Assembly (NCBI RefSeq): GCF_015207285.1 | Contig: NZ_JADEXD010000022.1 | Coordinates: 1 to 51,454, forward strand | Direction: 5' to 3' | DNA from: Tychonema sp. LEGE 07203 | GTDB taxonomy: Bacteria; Cyanobacteriota; Cyanobacteriia; Cyanobacteriales; Microcoleaceae | Length of the DNA stretch: 51,454 nt | Part shown: positions 1 to 9,611 of the stretch, one piece after another | Position numbering within the stretch: the first letter of the stretch is position 1 | Layout of the letters: the number at the start of each line of letters is the position of its first letter | Translations under genes and position numbers: made by a program | Notes under the pieces: generated by a model | Database searches by the model: none | What the model saw: only the letters and a program-made list of their open reading frames with translations | Told to the model about the DNA's origin: nothing

Positions 1-104
1 CATCTCTAGTAGTTTTGGGGCTGTTAATTAATATCGAGCGCACTCATAGTTTAGCTCGTCAGCAGGGTTTTGACATCACTGTTAGTGGTTGGCAGTATGG
101 CTAA
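1..104 (+). CDS. C-terminal end of an upstream gene (partial)
   Basis: An open frame enters from the left edge (first full codon at 3) and stops with TAA at 102-104, giving 33 residues. It begins with a hydrophobic stretch (SLVVLGLLINIE) and ends in GFDITVSGWQYG. The hydrophobic part followed by a short polar tail suggests the last membrane segment of an integral membrane protein, but too little is present to name a family. A miniature-repeat terminus begins on the base after the stop codon. Confidence 0.45.
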   Translation, partial: SLVVLGLLINIERTHSLARQQGFDITVSGWQYG

Positions 105-126
105 TTGAGAATGGTGCAAGATCTCA
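105..126. repeat. Lone terminal repeat of a miniature element (GAATGGTGCAA family)
   Basis: Positions 105-126 nearly match (one difference) the right terminal inverted repeat of the small element inserted in the Omp85 gene (38097-38118). Only this end is visible. It begins directly after the stop codon of the upstream gene and lies about 50 bp before the cyclase gene, so it may contribute to the end of the upstream transcript or the leader of the next. Confidence 0.6.
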
Positions 127-178
127 GTTTCAACAAACTTATTAAATAGAACAGCCCCGGGGCACAGGAGAACGGTGC

Positions 179-3100
179 ATGAATTCTCAATCAAATCCTA
201 AGCTAAAAATTCTGGTCGTGGATGACGAACCGGATAACCTCGACTTGCTTTACCGCACCTTCCATCGAGACTATAAAGTGCTCAGGGCCGAATCTGGTCC
301 CGCCGCCCTCGAAATTTTGACAAAAGAGGGAGAAGTTGCTGTGATTATCTCCGATCAGCGAATGCCAAAAATGAGCGGTACGGAGTTTCTCAGCCTGACG
401 GCGGCTCAATACCCCGATGTGATCCGAATTATTTTAACTGGCTATACGGATGTTGAAGATTTAGTGGAAGCGATTAATGCTGGCAAAGTATTCAAATACG
501 TTACCAAGCCTTGGGATGCTGAAGAACTCAAAATTATTGTTACTCAAGCTGTTGAGACTCACAATATCCTGAAAGCGCGCACCAATGAACTGCGCCGGGC
601 TCTCTCGCAAGAATCGCTGCTTTATGCCGTTACTAATACTATCCGATCGGCTCCCAATTACCAGCAAATGCTGCAAAGAATTGTGGAAACCGTCGGGCAG
701 ATGTTTGAGGTGAGTTGCTGTCTGCTGCGACCTTTCCAAGACGGCCTGGTGGCGGATGAACTGTTCGTTTACCGTTCGCCGGAAGCCGGATTTGGAGATG
801 GTTCTGGAGTTTCGCCGGATTGGCTGCCGGATTTGGTTTGGGAAACTCTGGATGTGGAGGTGATTCAAGATGCCCAAACTGACGAGAAAGTTTTAAACTG
901 GGACAATCAGCAGCGACAGCAGGCTTACCAAGCTGCCAATATTCGATCGAGCTTAATCGTACCGCTGTTTTACCAAATGGAACTGATGGCAGTCTTGGCG
1001 CTGCACCAGTTCGATCGACCGCGCCAATGGCAAGACCACGAGGTACAGTTGGTAATTACCGTGGCCGACCAAGCGGCTTTGGCGCTTTCTCAAGCCAGGG
1101 CTTACGAACAGGTGCGGGCGCTGGCCAAGCGCGAGGCCTTAGTCAATACTATTACTACGGCAATTCGATCGAGCCTCGACCCCCAAAATATTTTTGCAGC
1201 CATTACTCAACAACTCGGTCAAGCTTTGCAAGTTGACGGCTGCGCCCTATCTCTGTGGACAGATGATGATGAATATGTCCAGTGCGTGGGGCTCTACGAC
1301 ACAACTAGGAATACCGTCGCTGTAGAACAGAGTTTTAACAATCCAGAGGTAGCTGGCAATTCTCCTGCGCCGGGGACGGATTCTGCTACTGCTGGGAACT
1401 CTGACGGCTGGATTGTTACCCATCCTTCCCTGCCGCAGTCTTTGGTGCCGATTCGGGGCAATCCGGTGCTGCTGCAAGTTATGGTATCAAAAAAGCCGGT
1501 GGCAATCGAAGACCTCTACGAACGCCCCGATTTAAATGTTACAGAACTGCAAGTTCGATCGCCAGCCCGCGCCCTGTTAGTAGTTCCCTTGCTCTCGGAA
1601 GGCAAAATCATCGGCAGCATTTCCCTCCGCCAAAATGACACCACCCGCCGCTGGAACCTCTCAGATATTGACCTGGCTCAAATAGTGGCAACTCAAGCGG
1701 CTCTAGCCGTCCAGCAGTCGCGCCTCTACCAGACTACCAGACAGCAAGCAGAAAGACTCCTGGAAGCCGATCGGCTCAAAACCGAGTTTTTCCAAAATAT
1801 CTCCCACGAATTCCGCACGCCTCTAACACTAACCATCGGCCCTTTGGAATCAGCTTGCGGCCGCAAAGAAGACTTACCCTACGAACAAGCGGTAATCGCT
1901 TTGCGTAACTCCCGCCGCCTCCTGCGTTTGGTAAATCAACTGCTGGACTTGCAGCGGCTCGATGCCGGACGGATGCAGCCGAGTTTTCGCCCCTGCGATT
2001 TAGTCAGTTTCTGTTACTCTACCGCAGAGTCCTTCCGCTCCTACTGCGACAAAAAAGGACTGCAATTAATTACCCAACTGCAAGAATGTCCTTTACTTTA
2101 TTTGGATATTGAAAGATTTGACAAAGTGATTTACAACTTGCTATCAAATGCTGTCAAATTTACCCCAGAAGGCGGAACAATCACCCTGACAGTTGAACCC
2201 GCAGGCGCTCACTGCTTGCTGCAAGTAAAAGACACCGGTATCGGCATTCGCACCGAACAAATTCCCTATTTGTTCGAGCGCTTTCGCCAAGCCGAAGGTT
2301 CTGCCAGCCGTTCCTACGAAGGCAGCGGCTTGGGTTTGGCGCTTGTCAAGGAATTAGTCGAACTCCACGGCGGTCAAATTGCCGTTGAGTCAGTTTACGG
2401 CGAAGGCACTACTTTTACTGTTTGGCTGCACTTCGGTTCTACTCACTTGCCACCGGAACAGGTACTAGAAATACCAGCAGAGTTTCATTCATCCAAAGCA
2501 GCGGTGGAACTGGCAGATGTGGAAGCAGATTTGTCTGATGCTGAATTTGCCAATGATAGTTTGGAGGCGATCCAACCGATAAATTCAGAAACAGTAGCAG
2601 GCACTGTTTTGGTAGTTGACGACAATCCCGATTTGCGCTTTTACGTGTCGGAAATTCTGCGAGATTCCGGGTTTGCAGTTTTGCTAGCTCGCAACGGAGA
2701 AGAAGGATTTGCTGTGGCAAAAAATCGCCGCCCAGATTTAATTGTCACTGATTTGATGATGCCTTTAATATCGGGTTTGGATTTAATTCGGATGATTCGA
2801 CAAGATGACGAATTGAAGGGAACTCCGGTAATTCTACTGACGGCGAAAGCTGACGAAGATACTCGGATTGAAGGAGTAGAACGGGGTGCTGATGCTTATT
2901 TGTCCAAGCCTTTTAACGATCGCGAATTGTTGGCAGAAGTGCGGAATTTAATTGCTCTCAAACAAAACGAGCGCCGAGTGCAGCAGTTGAACAGTTATTT
3001 AACTGAGTCGGTGCTGCGCCGATTTTTGCCGCCTTCGATGGTGAAGGCGGCTGCGGCGGGAGATTTGGCGCTGGATTTGCGCCCGGAACCGCGTTTGATT

Positions 3101-3664
3101 ACTATTTTGTTTAGCGATATTGTCGGTTTTACTGAGATGGCAAATACGCTGCGATCGCGCCGGGTTGCTGAGCTGTTGAATGAATATTTGGCGGCAATGA
3201 CTAAGGCTATTTTTGACAGTGGGGGTACGGTGGACAAGTTTGTTGGAGATGCGGTAATGGCTCTGTTTGGCGCGCCGGAGGAACTAACTCCTAACGAGCA
3301 AGTACGCCGCGCTGTGACTGCTGCAAAACAAATGCTGCGAGCTCTCAACGAGCTTAACGAGCGCTGGTTGCAGCAGGGAATTGTCGGGGAAAATGGGATG
3401 CCTGCGGTGCGGTTTCGCTGCGGAATTCACCAGGGTACTGCGGTGGTGGGGATGTTTGGCGGCCCTGACAGATCGGACTATACTGCGATCGGGCCGAGCG
3501 TGAATATTGCCGCCCGCTTGCAAGAGGTGGCGGAACCAAACACTGTGCTGATTTCGGCGGCGGTTGCAGATTATGTTGAGGAAGATCGGATTGTTAAATA
3601 TAAGCCGCTGAAACTCAAGGGAATTGATGAAACTGTCTTGACTTTTGTGCTGAATTGTGATTAG
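179..3664 (+). CDS. cyaC: CyaC-type hybrid histidine kinase / class III adenylyl cyclase
   Basis: A 1161-residue soluble signalling protein predicted to make cAMP under phosphorelay control. Domains in order: receiver 1 (about 10-128; acid pair D15/D16, phospho-acceptor D59, K110), two GAF domains (about 150-305 and 325-515), a HisKA dimerisation domain with H543, a HATPase (N box, GIGI and GSGLGLA motifs), receiver 2 (about 612-735 by sequence position 2014-2380 plus the later acceptor D858 near 2750), and a C-terminal cyclase. Cyclase residues: metal Asp D980 and D1024, adenine-type Lys K1020, Thr T1102 (class IIIb type), and transition-state N1109 and R1113. Order and length match cyanobacterial CyaC (receiver-GAF-kinase-receiver-cyclase, about 1150-1200 residues). 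The start is supported by AGGAG at 166-170, 8 bp before the ATG. The Asp usual after the IG of the IGD motif is Pro (P1106). The gene stands alone. Confidence 0.9.
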   Translation: MNSQSNPKLKILVVDDEPDNLDLLYRTFHRDYKVLRAESGPAALEILTKEGEVAVIISDQRMPKMSGTEFLSLTAAQYPDVIRIILTGYTDVEDLVEAINAGKVFKYVTKPWDAEELKIIVTQAVETHNILKARTNELRRALSQESLLYAVTNTIRSAPNYQQMLQRIVETVGQMFEVSCCLLRPFQDGLVADELFVYRSPEAGFGDGSGVSPDWLPDLVWETLDVEVIQDAQTDEKVLNWDNQQRQQAYQAANIRSSLIVPLFYQMELMAVLALHQFDRPRQWQDHEVQLVITVADQAALALSQARAYEQVRALAKREALVNTITTAIRSSLDPQNIFAAITQQLGQALQVDGCALSLWTDDDEYVQCVGLYDTTRNTVAVEQSFNNPEVAGNSPAPGTDSATAGNSDGWIVTHPSLPQSLVPIRGNPVLLQVMVSKKPVAIEDLYERPDLNVTELQVRSPARALLVVPLLSEGKIIGSISLRQNDTTRRWNLSDIDLAQIVATQAALAVQQSRLYQTTRQQAERLLEADRLKTEFFQNISHEFRTPLTLTIGPLESACGRKEDLPYEQAVIALRNSRRLLRLVNQLLDLQRLDAGRMQPSFRPCDLVSFCYSTAESFRSYCDKKGLQLITQLQECPLLYLDIERFDKVIYNLLSNAVKFTPEGGTITLTVEPAGAHCLLQVKDTGIGIRTEQIPYLFERFRQAEGSASRSYEGSGLGLALVKELVELHGGQIAVESVYGEGTTFTVWLHFGSTHLPPEQVLEIPAEFHSSKAAVELADVEADLSDAEFANDSLEAIQPINSETVAGTVLVVDDNPDLRFYVSEILRDSGFAVLLARNGEEGFAVAKNRRPDLIVTDLMMPLISGLDLIRMIRQDDELKGTPVILLTAKADEDTRIEGVERGADAYLSKPFNDRELLAEVRNLIALKQNERRVQQLNSYLTESVLRRFLPPSMVKAAAAGDLALDLRPEPRLITILFSDIVGFTEMANTLRSRRVAELLNEYLAAMTKAIFDSGGTVDKFVGDAVMALFGAPEELTPNEQVRRAVTAAKQMLRALNELNERWLQQGIVGENGMPAVRFRCGIHQGTAVVGMFGGPDRSDYTAIGPSVNIAARLQEVAEPNTVLISAAVADYVEEDRIVKYKPLKLKGIDETVLTFVLNCD

Positions 3665-3666
3665 TT

Positions 3667-3898
3667 ATATCAATTCCGGTTTCACCGTCAGGTGATGTTG
3701 ACTGTTGACTGTTGACTGTTGACTGTTAACTGTTAAGAGGGCCCGCCCGCACCATCCACCGCCCCTACTGACTGTTGACTGTTGACTGTTGACTGTTGAC
3801 TGTTGACTGTTGACTGTTGACTGTTGACTGTTGACTGTTGAGTGTTAACTGTTAACTGTTAACTGTTTGAATAATACCGATGCAACCGGAAACGATAT
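3667..3898. repeat. Miniature element with internal TGTTGAC heptamer array (ATATCAATTCCGG family)
   Basis: It is bounded by ATATCAATTCCGGTTTCA on the left and, as reverse complement, ATATCGTTTCCGGTTGCA on the right. The inside is mostly tandem TGTTGAC/TGTTAAC heptamers. It starts 2 bp after the cyaC stop codon. At least six relatives lie in the window, most of them directly next to a stop codon. The stretch from 3899 to 4069 holds further low-complexity repeats (ACTAATG/ACTGATG units at 4013-4052) and no gene. Confidence 0.8.
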
Positions 3899-4069
3899 TA
3901 TTGGTTGTTTGTGATTGGTTCTTTGTGATTGGTTATTAGTTTTTTGCTGCCAATTTCCATGTCCAATTCTTTTCTGTTTTTTTGCCCAATTCCAAATGCT
4001 TTTAGACCCAATGACTAATGACTGATGACTGATGACTAATGACTAATGACTAATTAAAATATTTTTAAA

Positions 4070-4915
4070 GTGACAAAAACTATTCAGAATAAACCCTCTA
4101 AATATCCCTTCGACGGTTTATCTTTGGACGATCGCAATCCCGACTTCATTCAACTTTTGCTGCCACTGTGGGAATGGCTGTACCGCTACTATTTTCGCGT
4201 ACAAAGCGACGGCTGGCACCACGTCCCCGCACGCGGAAAAATGCTCGTTGTCGGCTCTCACAACGGAGGAATCGCCGCTCCTGATATGTTTATGTTCCTA
4301 TACGAATGGTTCCACAGGTACGGCACTCAACGCTTGGCCTACGGATTGATGCACCCGACGGTTTGGCAGGTTTCTCCCGATATTGCTAGCATGGCGGTGC
4401 AGTGCGGTGCCCTGAAGGCGAATCCGAAAATGGCGATCGCAGCTTTGCGCAAAAATGCCCCGGTTCTCGTCTATCCGGGCGGCGCGGAAGATACTTTTCG
4501 CCCCTATCACTTGCGTAATAAAATCTACTTTGCCGGACGCAAGGGATTTATTAAATTAGCATTGCGAGAAGAGGTGCCAATTGTACCAATTATATCCCAC
4601 GGTGCCCACGATACTTTAATAGTTTTGGCGGATTTGTACGAACAAGCAAAGCAATTGCATGAATTGGGGATGCCGTGGTTGTTTGGCATCGATCCGGTGG
4701 TGTTTCCGGTGTATTTGGGATTGCCTTGGGGACTGAGTATTGGGCCTTTGCCAAACTTGCCTTTTCCCGTGCAAATTCGGACTCGCGTGTGCGAACCTAT
4801 CGTATTTGAGAAGTACGGAAAGGAGGCGGCGGGCGATCGCGATTATGTTGATGCTTGTTTCGATTTAGTTACAACTCAAATGCAATTACAATTAGATTGT
4901 TTGGTGGGCAATTGA
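4070..4915 (+). CDS. Lysophospholipid/diacylglycerol acyltransferase-like protein
   Basis: 281 residues, GTG start. It resembles the MGAT/DGAT-like branch of the glycerolipid acyltransferases (LPLAT superfamily), which move an acyl group to a lipid hydroxyl at the membrane. Visible signs are the block SHNGGIAAPD at 63-72 (the catalytic His region, H64, with D72), YPGGAED at 135-141 (the substrate-binding glycine loop), and VPIVPIISHG at 169-178. A hydrophobic N-terminal stretch (about 28-42) could sit in the membrane face. No strong Shine-Dalgarno precedes the GTG. The gene lies alone between repeat blocks. Whether the substrate is phospholipid, wax alcohol or diacylglycerol cannot be told from sequence. 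Confidence 0.75.
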   Translation: MTKTIQNKPSKYPFDGLSLDDRNPDFIQLLLPLWEWLYRYYFRVQSDGWHHVPARGKMLVVGSHNGGIAAPDMFMFLYEWFHRYGTQRLAYGLMHPTVWQVSPDIASMAVQCGALKANPKMAIAALRKNAPVLVYPGGAEDTFRPYHLRNKIYFAGRKGFIKLALREEVPIVPIISHGAHDTLIVLADLYEQAKQLHELGMPWLFGIDPVVFPVYLGLPWGLSIGPLPNLPFPVQIRTRVCEPIVFEKYGKEAAGDRDYVDACFDLVTTQMQLQLDCLVGN

Positions 4916-4948
4916 GAATTACAAAATTCTATAGCTTATGTCAACTTC

Positions 4949-5062
4949 TAAGCTGTCGGACAAATAAACATTGTATGTTCAGGGCGGGCAGGATTCCCAA
5001 CCCCTACTCCCCACAAGAAGGGGATTTTTTTTGACATTTAATTTAAATGTCGCAACAGCTTA
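4949..5062 (+). repeat. Miniature repeat with TAAGCTGT/ACAGCTTA ends, containing a terminator-like hairpin
   Basis: A 114-bp block with 8-bp terminal inverted repeats TAAGCTGT (4949-4956) and ACAGCTTA (5055-5062). A second, inverted copy lies at 39657-39760 and shares the ends, the CAAATAAACATTG block and a GGGCGGG core. Inside this copy TCCCC/GGGGA (5008-5012 and 5020-5024) plus eight T could act as a weak intrinsic terminator for the acyltransferase gene. Confidence 0.65.
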
Positions 5063-5160
5063 GCCGACCTAAGATAGAGTTAAATAAACGCAGATAAATT
5101 TAGATTTGTCTGCGCTTATCTTGCTTCACAGGCGGTTTTGATTGGGAATACTAAAATCGA

Positions 5161-5365
5161 GTCAACTCTCAACAGTCATTGGTCAACAGTCATTGGTCAA
5201 CAGTCATTGGTCATTAGTTATTGGTTATTGGTTATTGGTTACTGGCTACGAATTCCCAATTTCCCATTCTCAATCCCCAATAACAACTAACAAATAACAA
5301 ATAACAGCTAACAGTTAACAGTCAAAAGTCATCAGTCAACAGTCAACAGTCAACAATCCTGAATT
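5161..5365. repeat. Heptamer tandem-repeat tract (CAACAGT / ATTGGTT type)
   Basis: Short tandem units (CAACAGT, CATTGGT, TTATTGG, AACAGTC) run through this stretch without terminal repeats. They are of the short tandemly repeated repetitive type known from filamentous cyanobacteria. The remaining sequence up to 5780 is AT-rich with a GCGATCGC-type site near 5667 and no convincing gene. It must contain the promoter of the next gene, but I cannot pick -10/-35 boxes with confidence. Confidence 0.7.
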
Positions 5366-5780
5366 ATGAAATAAAATTGTCAAACGAAAGCAGATTTCTA
5401 TAAAATTTTTCTATTACAGGGTACTCTACATTGATGAATTACACCCCATAAATGCGTTTATTTGCAGTTTTTGCCGGACAATTGGTAGGTGTTCAATAAA
5501 CCAAGTATCGGGAGCATCTGATATTTGTAAAAACACTTGTTCTGACTACTGACTTCTGGCTCTTGACTTTTTCCTTTTTGCTGCATCTTTATTGACACAG
5601 CACAAATAGTGATAAATTGACAATCGGCCGCAGACATATTTTGACAATTCCAACTGTAGGGGGATGCGATCGCTCGTCAATAAGGCGATGCTTGCCATTG
5701 GGGGCAAGAATGTAAAACTATAAATTAGTCAACTCGCGCCAAACGATCGCGCGCACACACTCTCGAACGAGGCATATACT

Positions 5781-8700
5781 ATGTATCAAAATTTGCCAAT
5801 AAATCCACAAATGTATAACACCGGGTTCTGGCTGGCCCAAGTGCTAGTAGAACCGACTACAACCACTACCACAGTAGAAGATGCGGCACTCCTATATTCC
5901 GGGCCCCAATTTTTTATCGCCCTAATCGCTGGAGTCGTTCTAGCCTGCGCTTTCCAACTGTTGCTGACGAATTTATCGGTAGCTGCAGGCCTTTCCTACA
6001 TCGGCGGACAATCTCACGATGACGGACACCAGTCAGATAGCAGCGGCCCGCCAGTGCGCCACATCGGCAGCAAAGTCGGCACTTGGACGCTAATCACTGT
6101 CACCGTCGCCCTATTCTTCGCTTGCTTGCTCGCAGTTAAGCTGAGCTTGATTAGTAATCCGATTTTGGGTGCGATCGTCGGTTTAGTTGTCTGGGCTGCC
6201 TATTTCTCACTTCTCGTCTGGGTGAGCTCCACCACCGTCGGTTCCCTGATCGGTTCCGTCGTCAACACCGCGACATCCGGCGTTCAAGCTATTTTTGGCA
6301 CCGCAGCAGCAGCCCTGGGCGCGAAAGCAGCCAGCAACCAAGTAGTGGCCACAGCCAAAGCAGCAGCAGCCGCAGTGGGACACGAACTCGGTAGCGCGAT
6401 CGACCCCATCAGCTTGCGGGAAAACGTCGAAGACTACATCCAAGCCCTCAAACCGCCGGAATTAGACATCAAAGCGATGCGCGGCGAGTTTGAAAAGCTG
6501 CTTAACGATCCGCAACTCAAGACGATTGCTGGGGAAAATTTGCCGAATCTCGATCGCCAAACTCTTGTGGATTTAGTAAGCTCGCGATCGGACTTGTCAA
6601 AGCGCGACGTAAACCGGATTGTAGACCAACTTCAAGATGCTTGGAAACAGGTAGGAAAACAAGAGTCCAAATCAGACGGCATCGCCCAATTGGTAGACTA
6701 TCTCAAATCTGCTAAATCGGGAGATTTGATCTCAGATCAATTGGGAAGTAGGGTAGAACAAGCCCTCAGCAATCTGGGCGGTCAAAATTCCGACCAAAGC
6801 CCCACCATGATGTCCCAAGCCAGGACAATGGCAATTAATGCTTTAATGGGAATAGTTTTGGGTCGGACGGATATTTCCGATTTCGATGTGGAAAAAGTAG
6901 TCGGTCAGCTCAAAACAGCTAAAGATAAAGTTAGCGCCCAAGCTGATAAAGTTACCGCTCAAGTCAAGGGCGAACCCGAAACTTACAGCCCAATCCGCGC
7001 CGATGTAGAAAACTACTTGCTCAACACTTATTCGTGGCAGATGAACCCGCAAGCGATCGAGCGCGAATTTCGAGACGTGCTCTACGATCCTACGGCAGAT
7101 CCGGGAACTGTGCGCCGCGAATTAGAAAAACTCAAACAGTCTAATTTTGCCGAAACTCTGGCCAGTAGAGGGGTTTTTACCCAAGACAAAATTAAAGAAA
7201 TTTCCCAGGAGTTAGAAGGAATAAGACGGCGAGTTTTAGAAACCGTTATCTTTGCCGAGGAGCAAGAAAAAGCTCGCGATTTGCAGTGGCGGGTGGAAAC
7301 TTATTTGAAGCTGACGCCGAAAGAAGAGCTGACAGCAGCAGGTATCGGGAGCGATTTCAAGAAAATATTAGAGGATTCCGATGCAAGTTACGAACAATTG
7401 CGCGATCGGCTTTCTCCTTACACCCGCGACAGTTTCGTGCAAATTCTCAGAGGCCGCGAAAACTTCGGCTTCCAGGAAGTAGAACAAATTGTCAACGAGT
7501 TGGAAAGGACGCGAGATGTCGTTTTAGCAGATGCTAAAGGTCTGCAAGAAGCGGCGCAAGTCCGGTTAGACAATCAGTGGCAAAAAGTACAAGAATACTT
7601 GAAGTCTACGGGCAAATCAGAACTCAATCCCGAAGGCATCAAGCGCGATTTTAAAACGCTGCTCGACAACCCGGAAGCGGGAATGTGGACCCTCAGAGCT
7701 AGAGCTTCTAGGTTCGATCGCGATACTTTGGTAAAATTGCTTTCTCAGCGGAAAGACCTCAGCGAAAACCAAGTAAACGAGCTTCTTGACAGCGCTGAAG
7801 AAAATTGGCACAGCGCACTCCACGCGCCACAAAAGTTGGCCCAAAAAGCTAAGGATCAATACGACGAAACTACCACCGCCCTGGCAGATTACCTCCGCAA
7901 TACTGGCAAGTCAGAACTCAATCCTGAAGGGATTCAGCGGGATTTGACAAAACTGATGGAAAATCCCAAGGAAGGGGCTTTAGCGCTGCGAGGACGCTTG
8001 TCTCAGGTCGATCGCGATACTTTGGTAAAACTGCTTTCTCAGAGACAAGATTTGACCGAGGAACAAGTCAATCAAGTTATCGACCAAGTTCAGGAAACTC
8101 TCGGCTCGATCGCGAAAGCGCCGCGCCGTTTGGCAAAGCGGGTGGAAAGCCAAGTGCTCGATTTTCAGAGCGTTTTAGAGGATTATTTACGCAATACGGG
8201 CAAGGATGAATTAAATCCCGAAGCCATCAAGCGCGACTTCCAACTGCTGCTGCACGATCCAAAAGTCGGCGCTTACAGTTTGGGCGAACGTCTGTCGCAC
8301 ATCGATCGAGAGACTATGGTTTCTCTGCTGTCTCAGCGGCCGGATATTTCTGAAGCAGAGGCTGCTCGCATTGTGGATGGAATTTTGTCGGTGCGCGACG
8401 AGTTTGCACTACAAATCCAGAAAATTCAGGATCGCATTCAGTCGGTAATTGACGGGATTCTCGGAAAAGTTCGGGATTACCTCAATTCACTCGATCGCCC
8501 TGAACTAAATTATGAAGGGATTACGCGGGAAGTGCGCCAATTATTTGACGATCCGCAAGCCGGATTTGATGCTTTGCGCGATCGGCTAGGTCATTTCAAC
8601 CGCGATACTTTAGTAGCACTAATGAGTTCCCGCGAGGACATTTCCGAAGCTGATGCTAACCGCTTAATAGACCAAATTGAAGTCACCCGCAATAGAGTGT

Positions 8701-8885
8701 TGCAAAGAGCAGAACGCTTGCAGCAAGAAGCCCAACTTCGCCTTGAAAGCATCAAAGTGCAAGCCGAAAAACAAGCCGAAGAAACTCGGAAAGCAGCAGA
8801 AGTTGCTTCTTGGTGGCTGTTTTTCACTGCTCTTAGCTCGGCCGTAGCAGCAGCCGGTGCCGGTGCTTTAGCTGTCATCCGGTAA
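5781..8885 (+). CDS. Membrane-anchored protein with seven to eight helical repeats, function unknown
   Basis: 1034 residues, family not recognised. The N-terminal part has a hydrophobic segment at about 44-66 and two or three between 100 and 165; an Ala-rich stretch follows (165-205). From about 214 to 985 comes a repeat of roughly 75-110 residues: a tyrosine-containing helix (xDYLxxTGKxELNPEGIxRD), a short helix, then (DRDTLVxLLSQRxDLSEEQV) and a connecting coil. I count seven clear repeats (starting near 214, 409, 504, 603, 703, 800, 910) plus one degraded one near 310. A hydrophobic C-terminal helix (about 1009-1030) follows a charged coiled coil. This suggests both ends in the membrane with a long helical rod between. 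It is monocistronic between repeat-rich gaps. Confidence 0.8.
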   Translation: MYQNLPINPQMYNTGFWLAQVLVEPTTTTTTVEDAALLYSGPQFFIALIAGVVLACAFQLLLTNLSVAAGLSYIGGQSHDDGHQSDSSGPPVRHIGSKVGTWTLITVTVALFFACLLAVKLSLISNPILGAIVGLVVWAAYFSLLVWVSSTTVGSLIGSVVNTATSGVQAIFGTAAAALGAKAASNQVVATAKAAAAAVGHELGSAIDPISLRENVEDYIQALKPPELDIKAMRGEFEKLLNDPQLKTIAGENLPNLDRQTLVDLVSSRSDLSKRDVNRIVDQLQDAWKQVGKQESKSDGIAQLVDYLKSAKSGDLISDQLGSRVEQALSNLGGQNSDQSPTMMSQARTMAINALMGIVLGRTDISDFDVEKVVGQLKTAKDKVSAQADKVTAQVKGEPETYSPIRADVENYLLNTYSWQMNPQAIEREFRDVLYDPTADPGTVRRELEKLKQSNFAETLASRGVFTQDKIKEISQELEGIRRRVLETVIFAEEQEKARDLQWRVETYLKLTPKEELTAAGIGSDFKKILEDSDASYEQLRDRLSPYTRDSFVQILRGRENFGFQEVEQIVNELERTRDVVLADAKGLQEAAQVRLDNQWQKVQEYLKSTGKSELNPEGIKRDFKTLLDNPEAGMWTLRARASRFDRDTLVKLLSQRKDLSENQVNELLDSAEENWHSALHAPQKLAQKAKDQYDETTTALADYLRNTGKSELNPEGIQRDLTKLMENPKEGALALRGRLSQVDRDTLVKLLSQRQDLTEEQVNQVIDQVQETLGSIAKAPRRLAKRVESQVLDFQSVLEDYLRNTGKDELNPEAIKRDFQLLLHDPKVGAYSLGERLSHIDRETMVSLLSQRPDISEAEAARIVDGILSVRDEFALQIQKIQDRIQSVIDGILGKVRDYLNSLDRPELNYEGITREVRQLFDDPQAGFDALRDRLGHFNRDTLVALMSSREDISEADANRLIDQIEVTRNRVLQRAERLQQEAQLRLESIKVQAEKQAEETRKAAEVASWWLFFTALSSAVAAAGAGALAVIR

Positions 8886-8968
8886 AAAAGAGTCAGTGCG
8901 ATCGCGCGCTAGCAGATAGTGCCTGATGTGAGTTATTTGCTGACATCAGGCACTAATGCGATCGATCG

Positions 8969-9050
8969 TATAGCCGAGTCTCAGTAACATGATGTGCCCT
9001 TGAGGTATATAGGGCATAGGGCATACTTCACTTTCTTAATAACCGCTATA
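8969..9050 (+). repeat. TATAGC...GCTATA miniature element, short copy
   Basis: The left end TATAGC (8969-8974) and right end GCTATA (9045-9050) enclose CAGTAACATGATGTG, GGGCATA repeats and ACTTCACTTTCTTAATAACC. The ends match those of five other copies (14.3, 18.2, 19.4, 34.7, 45.0 kb). The inner part differs by the number of GGGCAT-type units. Confidence 0.75.
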
Positions 9051-9097
9051 CTCCATGTAGATGCAGTACAAAGAAACCGGGTTTTTAAGAGCAAATC

Positions 9098-9152
9098 ATA
9101 TCAATTTCGGTTCCACTCAGACATGATGTTGACTGATGACTGTTGACTGTGA
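9098..9152 (+). repeat. Partial copy of the ATATCAATTCCGG heptamer element
   Basis: The left end ATATCAATTTCGGTTCCA is followed by two to three TGTTGACTGATGAC-type heptamers. The right end is missing. Just upstream (9072-9086) is a GAAACCGGGTTT palindrome of the dispersed type also seen at 14.7, 18.9, 37.7 and 41.9 kb. Confidence 0.55.
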
Positions 9153-9243
9153 ATCGAACAACTGAAAATTGCGCCGAGATAGGTGGCGACTTGTAAAAAG
9201 TATTCATGAATTGCCCTCTAATTTATCATTGCTCGATGCTTCC

Positions 9244-9326
9244 CTAACAAATATCCTGGACGTAGAACCCATTTGCGGGCCAAACTCGACGGGGTGCCAG
9301 TCCGCTGTCAACCCAATATTTGTTAG
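9244..9326. other. Possible structured RNA or large operator: 11-bp perfect stem with 61-nt interior
   Basis: CTAACAAATAT (9244-9254) and its exact reverse complement (9316-9326) enclose a GC-richer interior that can form inner stems (GGAC with GTCC; CCC with GGG around ATTTGC). It lies about 285 bp upstream of the CHASE4 kinase start in a gene-free gap. It does not match any riboswitch consensus I can recall. It could equally be a degraded repeat. Confidence 0.3.
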
Positions 9327-9611
9327 CTATATTAATAGTTAGCGCCCTCAACCCAGCACGCCTATCCCAACTTAACACCCCCCTGCGCTGCATCAATCTC
9401 AGACGCGAACAGTCAAGAAGGTAATTAAAGATGTGAAAATACTACACTGATGTGGGGGCGACATACCGGATATCTTGGAAATACCAAGGACTTTTGCCAG
9501 TGGGCCCACAACAGTCAAAATATGCAGGCCCTGTCGAGCCAATGCTAAACAACCTACGTCTCAAATCTCCCCAGGCTAGTTGCCTAGTAGCACTGTGAGG
9601 GGGGCGACGCC

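Noticed and set aside
3777..3870. Regular short repeats that could look like a CRISPR array
   Set aside because: The units are 7 bp in direct tandem with no spacers, and no cas gene is present.
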